DNA of 64,000 nucleotides from Cyanobium sp. (lineage in GTDB: Bacteria; Cyanobacteriota; Cyanobacteriia; PCC-6307; Cyanobiaceae): NCBI GenBank assembly GCA_007135755.1, contig SLIG01000110.1:1-64000 (forward strand), written 5' to 3'. The position numbers and the translations under genes are program-made. The notes beneath the pieces are model-generated. The model had not been told where the DNA came from. It was given only the letters and a program-made list of their open reading frames with translations, and did not search any database. Shown one piece after another: positions 9,046 through 17,338 of the stretch; the stretch's first letter is position 1, and the number at the start of each line of letters is the position of its first letter.

Positions 9046-9754
9046 TCCGCCGGCTCTCGATCTCCCGGTAGGGGGATTCGGCCGTGGAATCCACCGTGAA
9101 CCAGGCCCAGTCGCAGCGGGGCTGGGGCTCCTCCCGCTCCAGGGGCCAGTCGATCCGCCGGTTGTTGTAGGTGAGGCCCACGCAGGTCATCTCGGTGTCG
9201 TCGGCCAGCAGCGACCACAACAGCCGCAGGCGGCTGCGGTGGTAGTCGAGGGGCTCGGTGGTGGGCGGGCGGTCGGGCAGATAGCCCGGCCGGAAGCGCA
9301 CGGCCCGCGGGCCCCGGGCACTCAGGTAGGCGCCATCCTCGGTGGGATAGAACCAGCAGGCTTCGTTCTGCACGTCCCGCAGGGGCACCTGATCGAGGCA
9401 GCGGACCGCCTCCACCTGCAGTCCGGCCGTGGGATCCACGCCGCTCGTTTCGCCGCTGCTCAAGTCGTCGCCGCTGGCGAGGGAACCCTCGAGCTCATAG
9501 ACCCCAAGGCTGAGGGACTCCACCGCCCAGCCCGGCACCAGGGCATCACAGATCGGCCGCATCGGCGGCGCACCGCCGCCCAGCAGCTCATCGAGCGAGC
9601 CCTGCCAGTCAGCGGCCAGCGGGAACAGCCGCACCCGCTCGGCCTCGTCCACCCAGTGGCCCTGGAGCTGCGCCAGAGCGCTCCAGCCGGCGGGCTCCAG
9701 CGGCAGCTCCGGCTCCGGGGCCAGGACAAAAACAGGGACATGGAGCCGGGCCAT
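9023..9754 (-). CDS. Hypothetical protein
   Basis: MARLHVPVFVLAPEPELPLEPAGWSALAQ...; start inferred; convergent overlap with pta. Confidence 0.6.
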   Translation of the reverse strand: MARLHVPVFVLAPEPELPLEPAGWSALAQLQGHWVDEAERVRLFPLAADWQGSLDELLGGGAPPMRPICDALVPGWAVESLSLGVYELEGSLASGDDLSSGETSGVDPTAGLQVEAVRCLDQVPLRDVQNEACWFYPTEDGAYLSARGPRAVRFRPGYLPDRPPTTEPLDYHRSRLRLLWSLLADDTEMTCVGLTYNNRRIDWPLEREEPQPRCDWAWFTVDSTAESPYREIESRRIMQAQPH

Positions 9755-10168
9755 GGCCAGATGCGACGAGCGGAGGAACCGGGCCTGAAGAACCCTGCCC
9801 ACTCTGGCGAACAATCGCTGCGCTGGCGAAAGCGTCCCGCCGAACACCCCCAACGAACACAGCGGCAACCCCGGAGACAAAGGCCGTGCTGATGCGTAGC
9901 TGGTGATCCGCCGAGATGCCTTCCGAGACAGCAGATCTGCCGAATTCTGCACATCCAGGAATGACACCTTCCAGCGAATTGGCGCTTGCATCACAGCAAA
10001 CATGCTGTATGGTGGATCTAACGGACAGACATCGGCGGCGCTCCTTCAGCGCCGTTCCATCGGCGACGTTCCTTCAGCGACGCGTCGCGACCTACGGCAG
10101 CCGCGCCCCTACAGCCGCACGGCGACTCCATAAACGACTCGACAAACCAGTCCTGTCGGCAACCCAGT

Positions 10169-10224
10169 CCTGCTGTCACAGATCTGTCCACGCAGATCTG
10201 TCCACACAGATCTGTGACAGCAGG
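10169..10224. repeat. Perfect 19-bp inverted repeat with an internal AGATCTG core
   Basis: CCTGCTGTCACAGATCTGT (10169-10187), 18-nt spacer containing CAGATCTG, ACAGATCTGTGACAGCAGG (10206-10224). Confidence 0.95.
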
Positions 10225-10283
10225 GCGCGCAAGCGTGATGCCCTCACGACTGAGGTCCGTTGCAGACCCTACGGAGACCATCC

Positions 10284-10601
10284 ATGACCACCGCCAACCA
10301 AGCGCAAGTCGACGAACGCCTCAAGCAGGCGATCCTCGACAAACGCCAGGCCGAGATCGACGCCTGGAACACCAAGATCGACCAGCTGAGGAGCAACCTC
10401 AACCAACTCACCGACGATGCCCGTCAGGAAACCCAGAAGCGGGTGGATCAACTGGTGCAGGCCCGTGATCAGGGCATGGAGCAGCTCCAGCAGCTGCGCC
10501 AGGCCACCCAGAGCAACTGGGAGAGCCTCCTCCAGCAGAGCGATGACACGTTCCAGAGCCTGGCCGACCGCTTCCACGAGCTGGTGGAGAAGAACACCTG
10601 A
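10284..10601 (+). CDS. Coiled-coil protein, sll1863-like
   Basis: Heptad-rich protein (LKQAILDKRQAEIDAWNTKIDQLRSNLNQL...). Confidence 0.65.
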   Translation: MTTANQAQVDERLKQAILDKRQAEIDAWNTKIDQLRSNLNQLTDDARQETQKRVDQLVQARDQGMEQLQQLRQATQSNWESLLQQSDDTFQSLADRFHELVEKNT

Positions 10602-10655
10602 GCCGGGGACGGCCCACGCCCCCCTCAGTCCACCGTCGTCCCCCAACAACTCCCC

Positions 10656-11270
10656 ATGACCAGTTCAACCCTCGATCTCACCACCGCCCTGAGCGCCGAA
10701 CTCGAGCGCCACACACCGGAGGGAGCCACCGAACGGCTCTCGGCTGAGCTGGGCCGGTTGTCGTGGTTGCTGGTGGACAGCACCATGCTGGCCGGCAGGG
10801 AGACGGCCATGAGCCTGCGCATGCTGCTGGAGCGCGCCAGCGCCCAGGGGGTGTCGATCGCCCTCGACCTGAACTGGCAGCCCCAGCAGTGGGGACTCGG
10901 AGCCGAATCTCCGCCCACGGCCGAGGTGCTGCGGCGGTTCCACACCCTGGCGGAGGCCGCGGCCCTGATCAGTGCCAGCGACCAGGAGGCTGCCTGGTTC
11001 TTCCAGAGCAGCGATCCGGTAGCGACCCACCGCGCCTTCTCCCAGAAGCCCGCCGTGCTGGTCTGCGACTCCAGCGGCAGCCTGCGCTGGTGCCTGGGTG
11101 GACGCAGCGGTCAGCTGGAGGACATCCATCACCCCGACGCCTTCCTGCGCCGGTTGATCGAGGACCTGAACCGCCAACCCGGACTCCTGGGCCACGCGGG
11201 GCCGGGGACGGATGCCGTGGCCGAGCCCGAAGCGCTGACTCAGCTGCTGCGCCAGGTGGCCGGCCCCTGA
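10656..11270 (+). CDS. Degenerate, N-terminally truncated PfkB/fructokinase-like protein
   Basis: LSWLLVDSTMLAG...GVSIALDLNWQPQQW...LISASDQEAAWFF...PAVLVCDSSGSLRWCLGG aligns by eye to the fructokinase core; GAGDAF replaced by HHPDAF; N-terminal sugar-binding half missing. Confidence 0.65.
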   Translation: MTSSTLDLTTALSAELERHTPEGATERLSAELGRLSWLLVDSTMLAGRETAMSLRMLLERASAQGVSIALDLNWQPQQWGLGAESPPTAEVLRRFHTLAEAAALISASDQEAAWFFQSSDPVATHRAFSQKPAVLVCDSSGSLRWCLGGRSGQLEDIHHPDAFLRRLIEDLNRQPGLLGHAGPGTDAVAEPEALTQLLRQVAGP

Positions 11271-11293
11271 CCACCCCAGCCAGGGCGGCAGCC

Positions 11294-11422
11294 TCAGCGC
11301 TGCCGCTGGGCAGGACTGCCGCTGTCGCCGTGCTGGTGGCCGCCCTGCTGATCGCAATGGGCGCGGACGGGTCCGCTGCTGAGCACGGCGCCCATCAACA
11401 GGGCAATGAACAGACGGGGCAT
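11294..11422 (-). CDS. Predicted secreted microprotein (42 aa)
   Basis: MPRLFIALLMGAVLSSGPVRAHCDQQGGHQHGDSGSPAQRQR*: signal-peptide-like N-terminus; absent from the supplied ORF track because of length. Confidence 0.4.
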   Translation of the reverse strand: MPRLFIALLMGAVLSSGPVRAHCDQQGGHQHGDSGSPAQRQR

Positions 11423-11565
11423 CACGGACGGTGGCAGACCCCCTGATTGTGGACAGCGTCAGCGACCCTGGCCACAACCGACGCGGTTGATGACAGCCAA
11501 CCGGACTCACCAGCCAACACCGGCTTTAGTCTGATCCGATCATCCCGAGACAGCCGCCTCAGGCC

Positions 11566-12078
11566 ATGACCCGCGAACGTGATCCCTTCCGCATTCCCCA
11601 GGCCGGCGTGGAGATGGCGCCCCTGGCCGGTCTGGCGAGCCTGGATGTGAACCTCAACGGCGGCAGCTTCAGCTCCGGGGAGTTCGTGGCTGAATCCGCC
11701 CTCGGCGGCGTGGTGGTCTACGCCACCTATCAGGCCCTGCTCACCGGCCTGCGCACCGAGGCCCTGCGCAAGCGCGGCGCCATCAGCCGCAGCCTGCAGA
11801 TCCAGATGGTGGCCAGCACCGTGTGGGAATCCACCAAGCAGGGGGCGGCCGTGAGCCTGCTGCTGGGGGTGGTGCTGCTGGTGTTCCCCTGGATGGGCCT
11901 GCCGCTCACGGTGCTGGGTGCCGTGGGAGCCGGCAAGGCCTCGCTGGATCTCTTCAACGCCTTCTGGGATGGCCTCGATGAAACCCAGCGCGCCGAACTG
12001 CTCGCCGCCTCGATGGAGGCCGGCGTCAACCTGCGCCGTTTCCTCAGCGGCAACCAGAGCGGCACCGCGGTGGTCTGA
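11566..12078 (+). CDS. Hypothetical membrane protein
   Basis: Hydrophobic segment GAAVSLLLGVVLLVFPWMGLPLTVLGAVGAG. Confidence 0.65.
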   Translation: MTRERDPFRIPQAGVEMAPLAGLASLDVNLNGGSFSSGEFVAESALGGVVVYATYQALLTGLRTEALRKRGAISRSLQIQMVASTVWESTKQGAAVSLLLGVVLLVFPWMGLPLTVLGAVGAGKASLDLFNAFWDGLDETQRAELLAASMEAGVNLRRFLSGNQSGTAVV

Positions 12079-12081
12079 CGC

Positions 12082-12870
12082 TCACCAGCCAGGCAGCAGC
12101 ATGGCCACGCCCATGGCCGCCATGGCCCCGCTCTCCAACAGGCTCAGGACCCCCAGGGGCGTGCGGTTGTTGCCGCCGATGCAGGCGCAGTCGAGATCGC
12201 GCTTCTCGATCCACACCGCCCGCACCACCGACAGAGCGCCCTCAAGGCCAATGGCGATGGCCAGCACACCCAGTGCTGGCAGCGGCCAGCGGCCCAGAAT
12301 CGCCAGACCCACCAGCAGCTCCAGCCACGGGTAGAGCACCCCGTAGCCCTTCCAGCGGCCCATCAGCAGGTCGTAGAGACGGAAGCCGCGGCGGAACGCC
12401 TGGGGGTCCATCAGTTTCAGGGTGGCCAGGAGAGTCACTGCCAGCCCCATGAAGCCCACCGCACCGATGGCCAGCGCCCAGGCGGCCACGGCCGCCACCC
12501 CGAACACCGCCAGCACCGGCCGGTAGCTGCGGCCTGTGCCAGTGGCGGGATCCTGATCAGCGGCGGCAACCCCCAGGCGCACAGCCAGGTCGCTGTAGCC
12601 ACCGATGCGCTCGTTGCCTGCAAACACCTGGGGAGTGGTGGTCACCCCCTGGGTGGCCTGGAACTGTTCGGCCTCCTCCTGGCTGGTGAACCGGTGGTCC
12701 TGGAAGGGAATGCCGCGCTCGTTCAGCAACTGCCGTGCTCGCTCCCCGTAGGGGCAGTGGTGATCCGGTGCATCGAGCCGGTAAAGATGCACCGGCTGGG
12801 GGAGCAGGTCGGGATCGGAACCAGGGGCTGGGGCAGGCATCGGCGGCGGGCAAAGGCCTTTCACAACCAT
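12082..12870 (-). CDS. Glutaredoxin-like domain fused to a MauE-type membrane domain
   Basis: HCPYGERARQLLNERGIPFQDHRF...TTTPQVFAGNERIGGYSDL (glutaredoxin), then a 4-TM domain ending ALSVVRAVWIEKRDLDCACIGGNNRTPLGVLSLLES. Confidence 0.8.
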   Translation of the reverse strand: MVVKGLCPPPMPAPAPGSDPDLLPQPVHLYRLDAPDHHCPYGERARQLLNERGIPFQDHRFTSQEEAEQFQATQGVTTTPQVFAGNERIGGYSDLAVRLGVAAADQDPATGTGRSYRPVLAVFGVAAVAAWALAIGAVGFMGLAVTLLATLKLMDPQAFRRGFRLYDLLMGRWKGYGVLYPWLELLVGLAILGRWPLPALGVLAIAIGLEGALSVVRAVWIEKRDLDCACIGGNNRTPLGVLSLLESGAMAAMGVAMLLPGW

Positions 12871-12942
12871 GCACCCTCCTCCTGGGGGAGAGTCAAGCGC
12901 CGAACCATCCCTGGCTGAACGACCAGCCCGGCCGCGGCCGCA

Positions 12943-13260
12943 TCAGCGGCGGCGGTACTCTGCGGCCGGTTCGCCCTGAGGGGTGGGGCGGGGCTCGAGT
13001 GCGGGGCGTTCGATGCTGTCGCGGTTGAGTTCGCGCTCGAGCATGCACACCCGCATCTCCCGCAGACAGAACTTGCAGCCGCCCGTGGTCTGCAGGTGCT
13101 TTTCAGGGGTGATCGAGATCTCCTTCACCGGATGCAACCGGCAGCGGATCTTGATCGGTGTCTTGTAGCTCTTGTAAACGATCGCCGAGTAGTCGTACTT
13201 GTCACCGAAGCGCTCGTGCGCGCGCCGCAGGAACTCCTCCTTGCCGATCGGACTGCCCAT
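12943..13260 (-). CDS. DUF723-like zinc-binding protein (homing-endonuclease-associated fold)
   Basis: EEFLRRAHERFGDKYDYSAIVYKSYKTPIKIRCRLHPVKEISITPEKHLQTTGGCKFC. Confidence 0.7.
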   Translation of the reverse strand: MGSPIGKEEFLRRAHERFGDKYDYSAIVYKSYKTPIKIRCRLHPVKEISITPEKHLQTTGGCKFCLREMRVCMLERELNRDSIERPALEPRPTPQGEPAAEYRRR

Positions 13261-13386
13261 GGGCGGAGCCTACGGCGAACCCGGCGCGGCTCCTGTGCGT
13301 GTCAAGGAATGTCAAGCACTGGCTGCCCCACCCCGGTGGCCATGGGCCAGCCTGGGGAGCGAACTCCCGCTGCCCCACCCAAACCC

Positions 13387-13500
13387 ATGGCTCCCGATGG
13401 TCCCGAGCGGCCCGCCTGGCTGAACTGGCTGTTCCTGGCCATCTTCCTGTGGAGCAGCTGGCAGCTGGCGGGCCTGTGGTTCCAGCGGCTGGGCGGCTGA
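13387..13500 (+). CDS. Trp-rich single-TM microprotein
   Basis: MAPDGPERPAWLNWLFLAIFLWSSWQLAGLWFQRLGG*; start could be further upstream. Confidence 0.4.
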   Translation: MAPDGPERPAWLNWLFLAIFLWSSWQLAGLWFQRLGG

Positions 13501-13518
13501 CCCCACGCTCTCCCGGGC

Positions 13519-14610
13519 TCAGGGGTAGCGGTTGGGCACGAAGAACTGCTCCCAGCGGGGCGGCCGCTCCAGTTCCGGGTGCTTGGGGCGCGCCGGCAGT
13601 TCGATCGCCGGCGGCGTCATGTCGGTGTACGGCACCTTGCTGAGCAGGTGCGAGATGCAGTTCAGCCGCGCCCGGCGCTTGTCGTCGGCCTCCACCGTGA
13701 ACCAGGGGGCCTCGGGGATGTTGGTGTGGGCGAACATGTCGTCCTTGGCCTTGGAGAACTCCGCCCACTTCTCCCGGGCCTGCAGATCCATCGGACTGAG
13801 CTTCCAGCGCCGGGTGGGATCTTCGGTGCGCGACTGGAAGCGCGCTTCCTGCTCCGAATCACTCACCGAGAACCAGTACTTCAGCAGCACGATTCCTGAG
13901 CGCACGAGCATGTGCTCAAACTGCGGACAGCTCTGCATGAACTCCTCCACCTGCTCGGGTGTGCAGAAGCCCATCACCCGCTCCACACCGGCGCGGTTGT
14001 ACCAGCTGCGATCAAAGATCACCATCTCCCCGGCACTGGGGAAATGCTCCACATAACGCTGGAAATACCACTGGGTCTTCTGCTGGTCGCTGGGGGTGCC
14101 GAGGGCCACCACCCGGCAGCCGCGGGGGTTGAGCGGCTCGGTGACGCGCTTGATCGTGCCCCCCTTGCCGGCGGCATCCCGGCCCTCGAACAACACCATC
14201 AGCCGGAAACCGGTGGCCTTGATCCAGTACTGCATCTTCACCAGCTCCACCTGCAGCCGGGTGAGCTCCTTCTCGTAGAGCTTGCGGTCGAGCTTGCTGA
14301 GCCTGGCCTCATTCACCGGGTAGCCGTCCCCGTTGCCGTTGTCGTCTTTCATGTCATCCATCAGGGCCGAGGGGTAGTAGCGATCGCTGAGGGGGCCGTA
14401 GCGAGGCACCACCCGCACCAGCGTGGGCTCCTTTCCGCTCGTCTTGCCCTTGCCGGCCTTGGCCTTCTTGCCCTTGTCCCCGTTCGTCTCCTTGACGCTG
14501 AAGGCGGAGGCCATGGCACGGCCCACCGAACTGTCATCTTTGGCCTGCTTGCCCTTGGCCTTCTTGGCCTTGGCGTCCTTGGCCTTGGCGTCCGTGTCGC
14601 TCTTGCTCAT
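13519..14610 (-). CDS. ppk2: Polyphosphate kinase 2 with a long lysine-rich N-terminal tail
   Basis: FEGRDAAGKGGTIKRVTEPLNPRGCRVVALGTPSDQQKTQWYFQRYVEHFPSAGEMVIFDRSWYNRAGVERVMGF is diagnostic PPK2. Confidence 0.95.
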   Translation of the reverse strand: MSKSDTDAKAKDAKAKKAKGKQAKDDSSVGRAMASAFSVKETNGDKGKKAKAGKGKTSGKEPTLVRVVPRYGPLSDRYYPSALMDDMKDDNGNGDGYPVNEARLSKLDRKLYEKELTRLQVELVKMQYWIKATGFRLMVLFEGRDAAGKGGTIKRVTEPLNPRGCRVVALGTPSDQQKTQWYFQRYVEHFPSAGEMVIFDRSWYNRAGVERVMGFCTPEQVEEFMQSCPQFEHMLVRSGIVLLKYWFSVSDSEQEARFQSRTEDPTRRWKLSPMDLQAREKWAEFSKAKDDMFAHTNIPEAPWFTVEADDKRRARLNCISHLLSKVPYTDMTPPAIELPARPKHPELERPPRWEQFFVPNRYP

Positions 14611-14634
14611 GGCTGAAACCCGGGAACGGTGTGG

Positions 14635-15006
14635 TCAGGACACCCGGGGGCGTCTTGGGCGGGGGAGCAGGCAGCGCACCAGCCGCACGATGCCACCCAC
14701 GAGCAGCACCAGAGCCAGCAGCGCCACCAGAACAACCAGCGCAACGGCCAGGAGTTCGAGAAGCCCAACCACCACACCCTGCAGACCGCCGATCAATTTG
14801 GCAATGGATGTGCTGAGAAGCAGAAACGCATCCAGCCGCTCCGGCAACTGCATCAGCCCCACCAGCATCGCTGTGCCCAGACTCAGGTAAAGCAGGCCGG
14901 TCCAGAACAGACGCCAGCGGGTGAGGCGCCGCGGCCGCTTGCCGCCGGGCCGATCAGGTGAGCCGGTGTGGGGCAGCTGGAGCGATCGGCGCCGGGATTC
15001 GCTCAT
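14635..15006 (-). CDS. Hypothetical membrane protein
   Basis: Two or three TM segments after MSESRRRSLQLPHTG. Confidence 0.55.
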   Translation of the reverse strand: MSESRRRSLQLPHTGSPDRPGGKRPRRLTRWRLFWTGLLYLSLGTAMLVGLMQLPERLDAFLLLSTSIAKLIGGLQGVVVGLLELLAVALVVLVALLALVLLVGGIVRLVRCLLPRPRRPRVS

Positions 15007-15251
15007 GCCTCCAGCACATGGCCCTCGCCACGCATCCAGCGCTCGAATTCCATCAGCACCAGATCGTTGGGACAGTCGATCAGGCTGAGGCGGCCCACGG
15101 TGCAATCGCCCTGGCCGCCGTGGTGCAGGGAGAGGTGAAAACCGTCGCCGCTGAGGCCACAGACCTCCGGGTCACTGCGCACCACCACATCGAGGGCGGC
15201 GCCGAGGCGCGCCACCCGGATGCGCAGTTCCGACCAGGTTGTCTGGGTCAT
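15003..15251 (-). CDS. Hypothetical protein
   Basis: 82-aa ORF overlapping the downstream gene by 4 nt (operon-like). Confidence 0.6.
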   Translation of the reverse strand: MTQTTWSELRIRVARLGAALDVVVRSDPEVCGLSGDGFHLSLHHGGQGDCTVGRLSLIDCPNDLVLMEFERWMRGEGHVLEA

Positions 15252-15293
15252 GGGGATCAGTCTGTTGCGCCGCGGGCGGGCGTCAAGCGGTGG

Positions 15294-15932
15294 TCAGGGT
15301 TCGCCGCGCTGCTGCACCGCCTCCGGGGATAGGGGCGCCTCCGGGGATGGGGGCAGGGGGCGCGGCTCCGGCAGCAGCAGCCCGAGGGCGGCCGCCACGG
15401 CCACGGCCAGAGCTCCGCCCACCGGTGCCACCAGCCGCCGCCGCAGGGGCACCCGCTCGAGCACCTCGCGCGGGTGCAGGGGCTGAGGCTCGGGCAGCTC
15501 CAGCTTCACCTGCAGGCGGGGATCGAGACGCAACTGGTCGAGCACCCGCACCAGATCAGCCAGCTCGGCGTCATCGAGCTCCACCGTCAGAGGCGCCACG
15601 TCCGGCTGGCTGCTGCGCAGCTCCAGGTTGTGCCCCCCCTGCTCCCGCGGGGCGATGGTCACCGGCGAGTCAGGGCCGCCGAAGGGTCGGGCGACGCCAC
15701 TGATCAGATGGCGGGCATAGGGCAGCACCACGGCCATCAGAGCGAGCAGGTGGTCCTTGCGGCCCTCCAGTTCCGGCCGCCCCGACCAGCGCAGGCTCCA
15801 GCCGGTGATGATCCCCAGGGCTTCCCCGCCCTGGCCGATGGACACATCCGGCAGGCCCTCCACCTGCAGCCGGCAGCTCACCTGGTCGTAGCGCAGCGTC
15901 TGTTTCACCGGGCTCAGGGTCATCGGGTTCAA
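15294..15932 (-). CDS. DUF4335 family protein
   Basis: RYDQVSCRLQVEGLPDVSIGQ...LEGRKDHLLALMAVVLPYARHLISG; adjacent to DUF3038. Confidence 0.8.
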   Translation of the reverse strand: MNPMTLSPVKQTLRYDQVSCRLQVEGLPDVSIGQGGEALGIITGWSLRWSGRPELEGRKDHLLALMAVVLPYARHLISGVARPFGGPDSPVTIAPREQGGHNLELRSSQPDVAPLTVELDDAELADLVRVLDQLRLDPRLQVKLELPEPQPLHPREVLERVPLRRRLVAPVGGALAVAVAAALGLLLPEPRPLPPSPEAPLSPEAVQQRGEP

Positions 15933-16486
15933 ACCACTGGATCGTGCAGGCTGGCGCGCAGGCGTTCATAGCCGCCGTTGCCGGCGCCATAGGCCAGGGC
16001 ACGGATCAGCTGGCGGCGCTGGCGCTCGCCCCGCTGGGGATCGAGCAGGGTCTGCACCCCCACCCGGCGGGGATTCATGCGCTCGCGCACCAGTTCGGCC
16101 AGCCGCCCCTCGAACAGCTGCCAGCGCTGGAGTCGCACCGGCTCGGGCTCGGCACTGGAGAGCAGGGCGCGCAACAGGGGGTAGAGGCGATCAGCCAGGG
16201 CCGAGAGGATGCGGATCAGGGCGTCGGTTTCCGCCGGGCTGAGGTCGCCGCGGCGGGTGGCGCGGCGCAGGGGGTTGTGGCAGCGGCGCTTCCAGAGCTC
16301 CACCCGGTTGGCGAAGAGGCCGGTGAAACCCAGCTGTTCACTCATCCACACCATCGCCTCGCCGCCGTTGAGGTCGAGGGCCTCGGCGCTGAGGAGCAGC
16401 AGATCGAGCCGCTCCAGGCCGCGCCGCGACAGCGGCGGCAGCTGCGAGGCGGCGGGGGGTTCGGGTGCTGCGGGAGCTTGGGGCAT
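15929..16486 (-). CDS. DUF3038 family protein
   Basis: LDLLLLSAEALDLNGGEAMVWMSEQLGF...NRVELWKRRCHNPLRRATRRG. Confidence 0.8.
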   Translation of the reverse strand: MPQAPAAPEPPAASQLPPLSRRGLERLDLLLLSAEALDLNGGEAMVWMSEQLGFTGLFANRVELWKRRCHNPLRRATRRGDLSPAETDALIRILSALADRLYPLLRALLSSAEPEPVRLQRWQLFEGRLAELVRERMNPRRVGVQTLLDPQRGERQRRQLIRALAYGAGNGGYERLRASLHDPVV

Positions 16487-16527
16487 GGCTGCGATGATGC
16501 CAGCCAGCGCCTCCCACCGTCACCTCG

Positions 16528-17082
16528 ATGGCCCAGTCTCCGCACCAGCAGGCCACCGGCGGCGTCGACCTGCGGGATCTGGTGCGCGATGTGCCCGATT
16601 TCCCCAAGCCCGGCATCCTCTTTCGCGATCTCACGCCGCTGATGCGCGATCCGGCCGGCTGGCAGGAGGTGATCCGGCGCCTGGCCGGGCTGTGTGAGCA
16701 GCTGCAGCCCGACCTGATCGTGGGCATCGAATCCCGCGGCTTCATCGTGGGCACCGCCCTGGCCACCAGCGTGCAGCTGGGCTTCGTGCCGGTGCGCAAA
16801 CCCGGCAAGCTGCCGGGTGCCGTGACCGGCGTCGACTACGCCCTGGAATACGGCAGCGACCGGCTGGAGATCCACAGCGATGCCCTCGAAGGCGGCGAGC
16901 GGGTGCTGGTGGTGGACGACCTGCTGGCCACCGGCGGCACCGCCGCGGCCTGCGCCCAGCTGGTGACTGCCGCCGGCGGCAGCCTCTGCGGCTTCGGGTT
17001 CGTGGCTGAACTGGCGGCCCTCGAAGGCCGCCGCCGCCTGCCCCCCGGCCAGCCGGTGGAGTCGCTGATCATCTACGGCTGA
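16528..17082 (+). CDS. apt: Adenine phosphoribosyltransferase
   Basis: [26 protein letters not shown]...[15 protein letters not shown]...[16 protein letters not shown]. Confidence 0.95.
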   Translation: MAQSPHQQATGGVDLRDLVRDVPDFPKPGILFRDLTPLMRDPAGWQEVIRRLAGLCEQLQPDLIVGIESRGFIVGTALATSVQLGFVPVRKPGKLPGAVTGVDYALEYGSDRLEIHSDALEGGERVLVVDDLLATGGTAAACAQLVTAAGGSLCGFGFVAELAALEGRRRLPPGQPVESLIIYG

Positions 17083-17114
17083 GACCGCCGGGCTGAGGCT
17101 GAGGCTGAGGGCGC

Positions 17115-17327
17115 TCAGCTGTTGCTGTCCTGCCACTGGAACACCTGCTCCAGCTGCTCCAGGCTGAGCAGGCCGTAGCGCCACAGCACCACCGGCAGTG
17201 GCGCCCGTTCCTGGGAGGCCTGGCGCAGCCCCAGGGCCAGGGCGTTCTCGCTCAGGCCCAGCTCCTGGCGCAGGAAGCGCAACAGGGCCTGGGGTGGCGG
17301 CGGCAGGGGACTGGAGCTGTGCACCAT
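17115..17327 (-). CDS. DUF2949 family protein
   Basis: LLRFLRQELGLSENALALGLRQASQERAPLPVVLWRYGLLSLEQLEQVFQWQ. Confidence 0.75.
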   Translation of the reverse strand: MVHSSSPLPPPPQALLRFLRQELGLSENALALGLRQASQERAPLPVVLWRYGLLSLEQLEQVFQWQDSNS

Positions 17328-17338
17328 GACCGGCGGGC

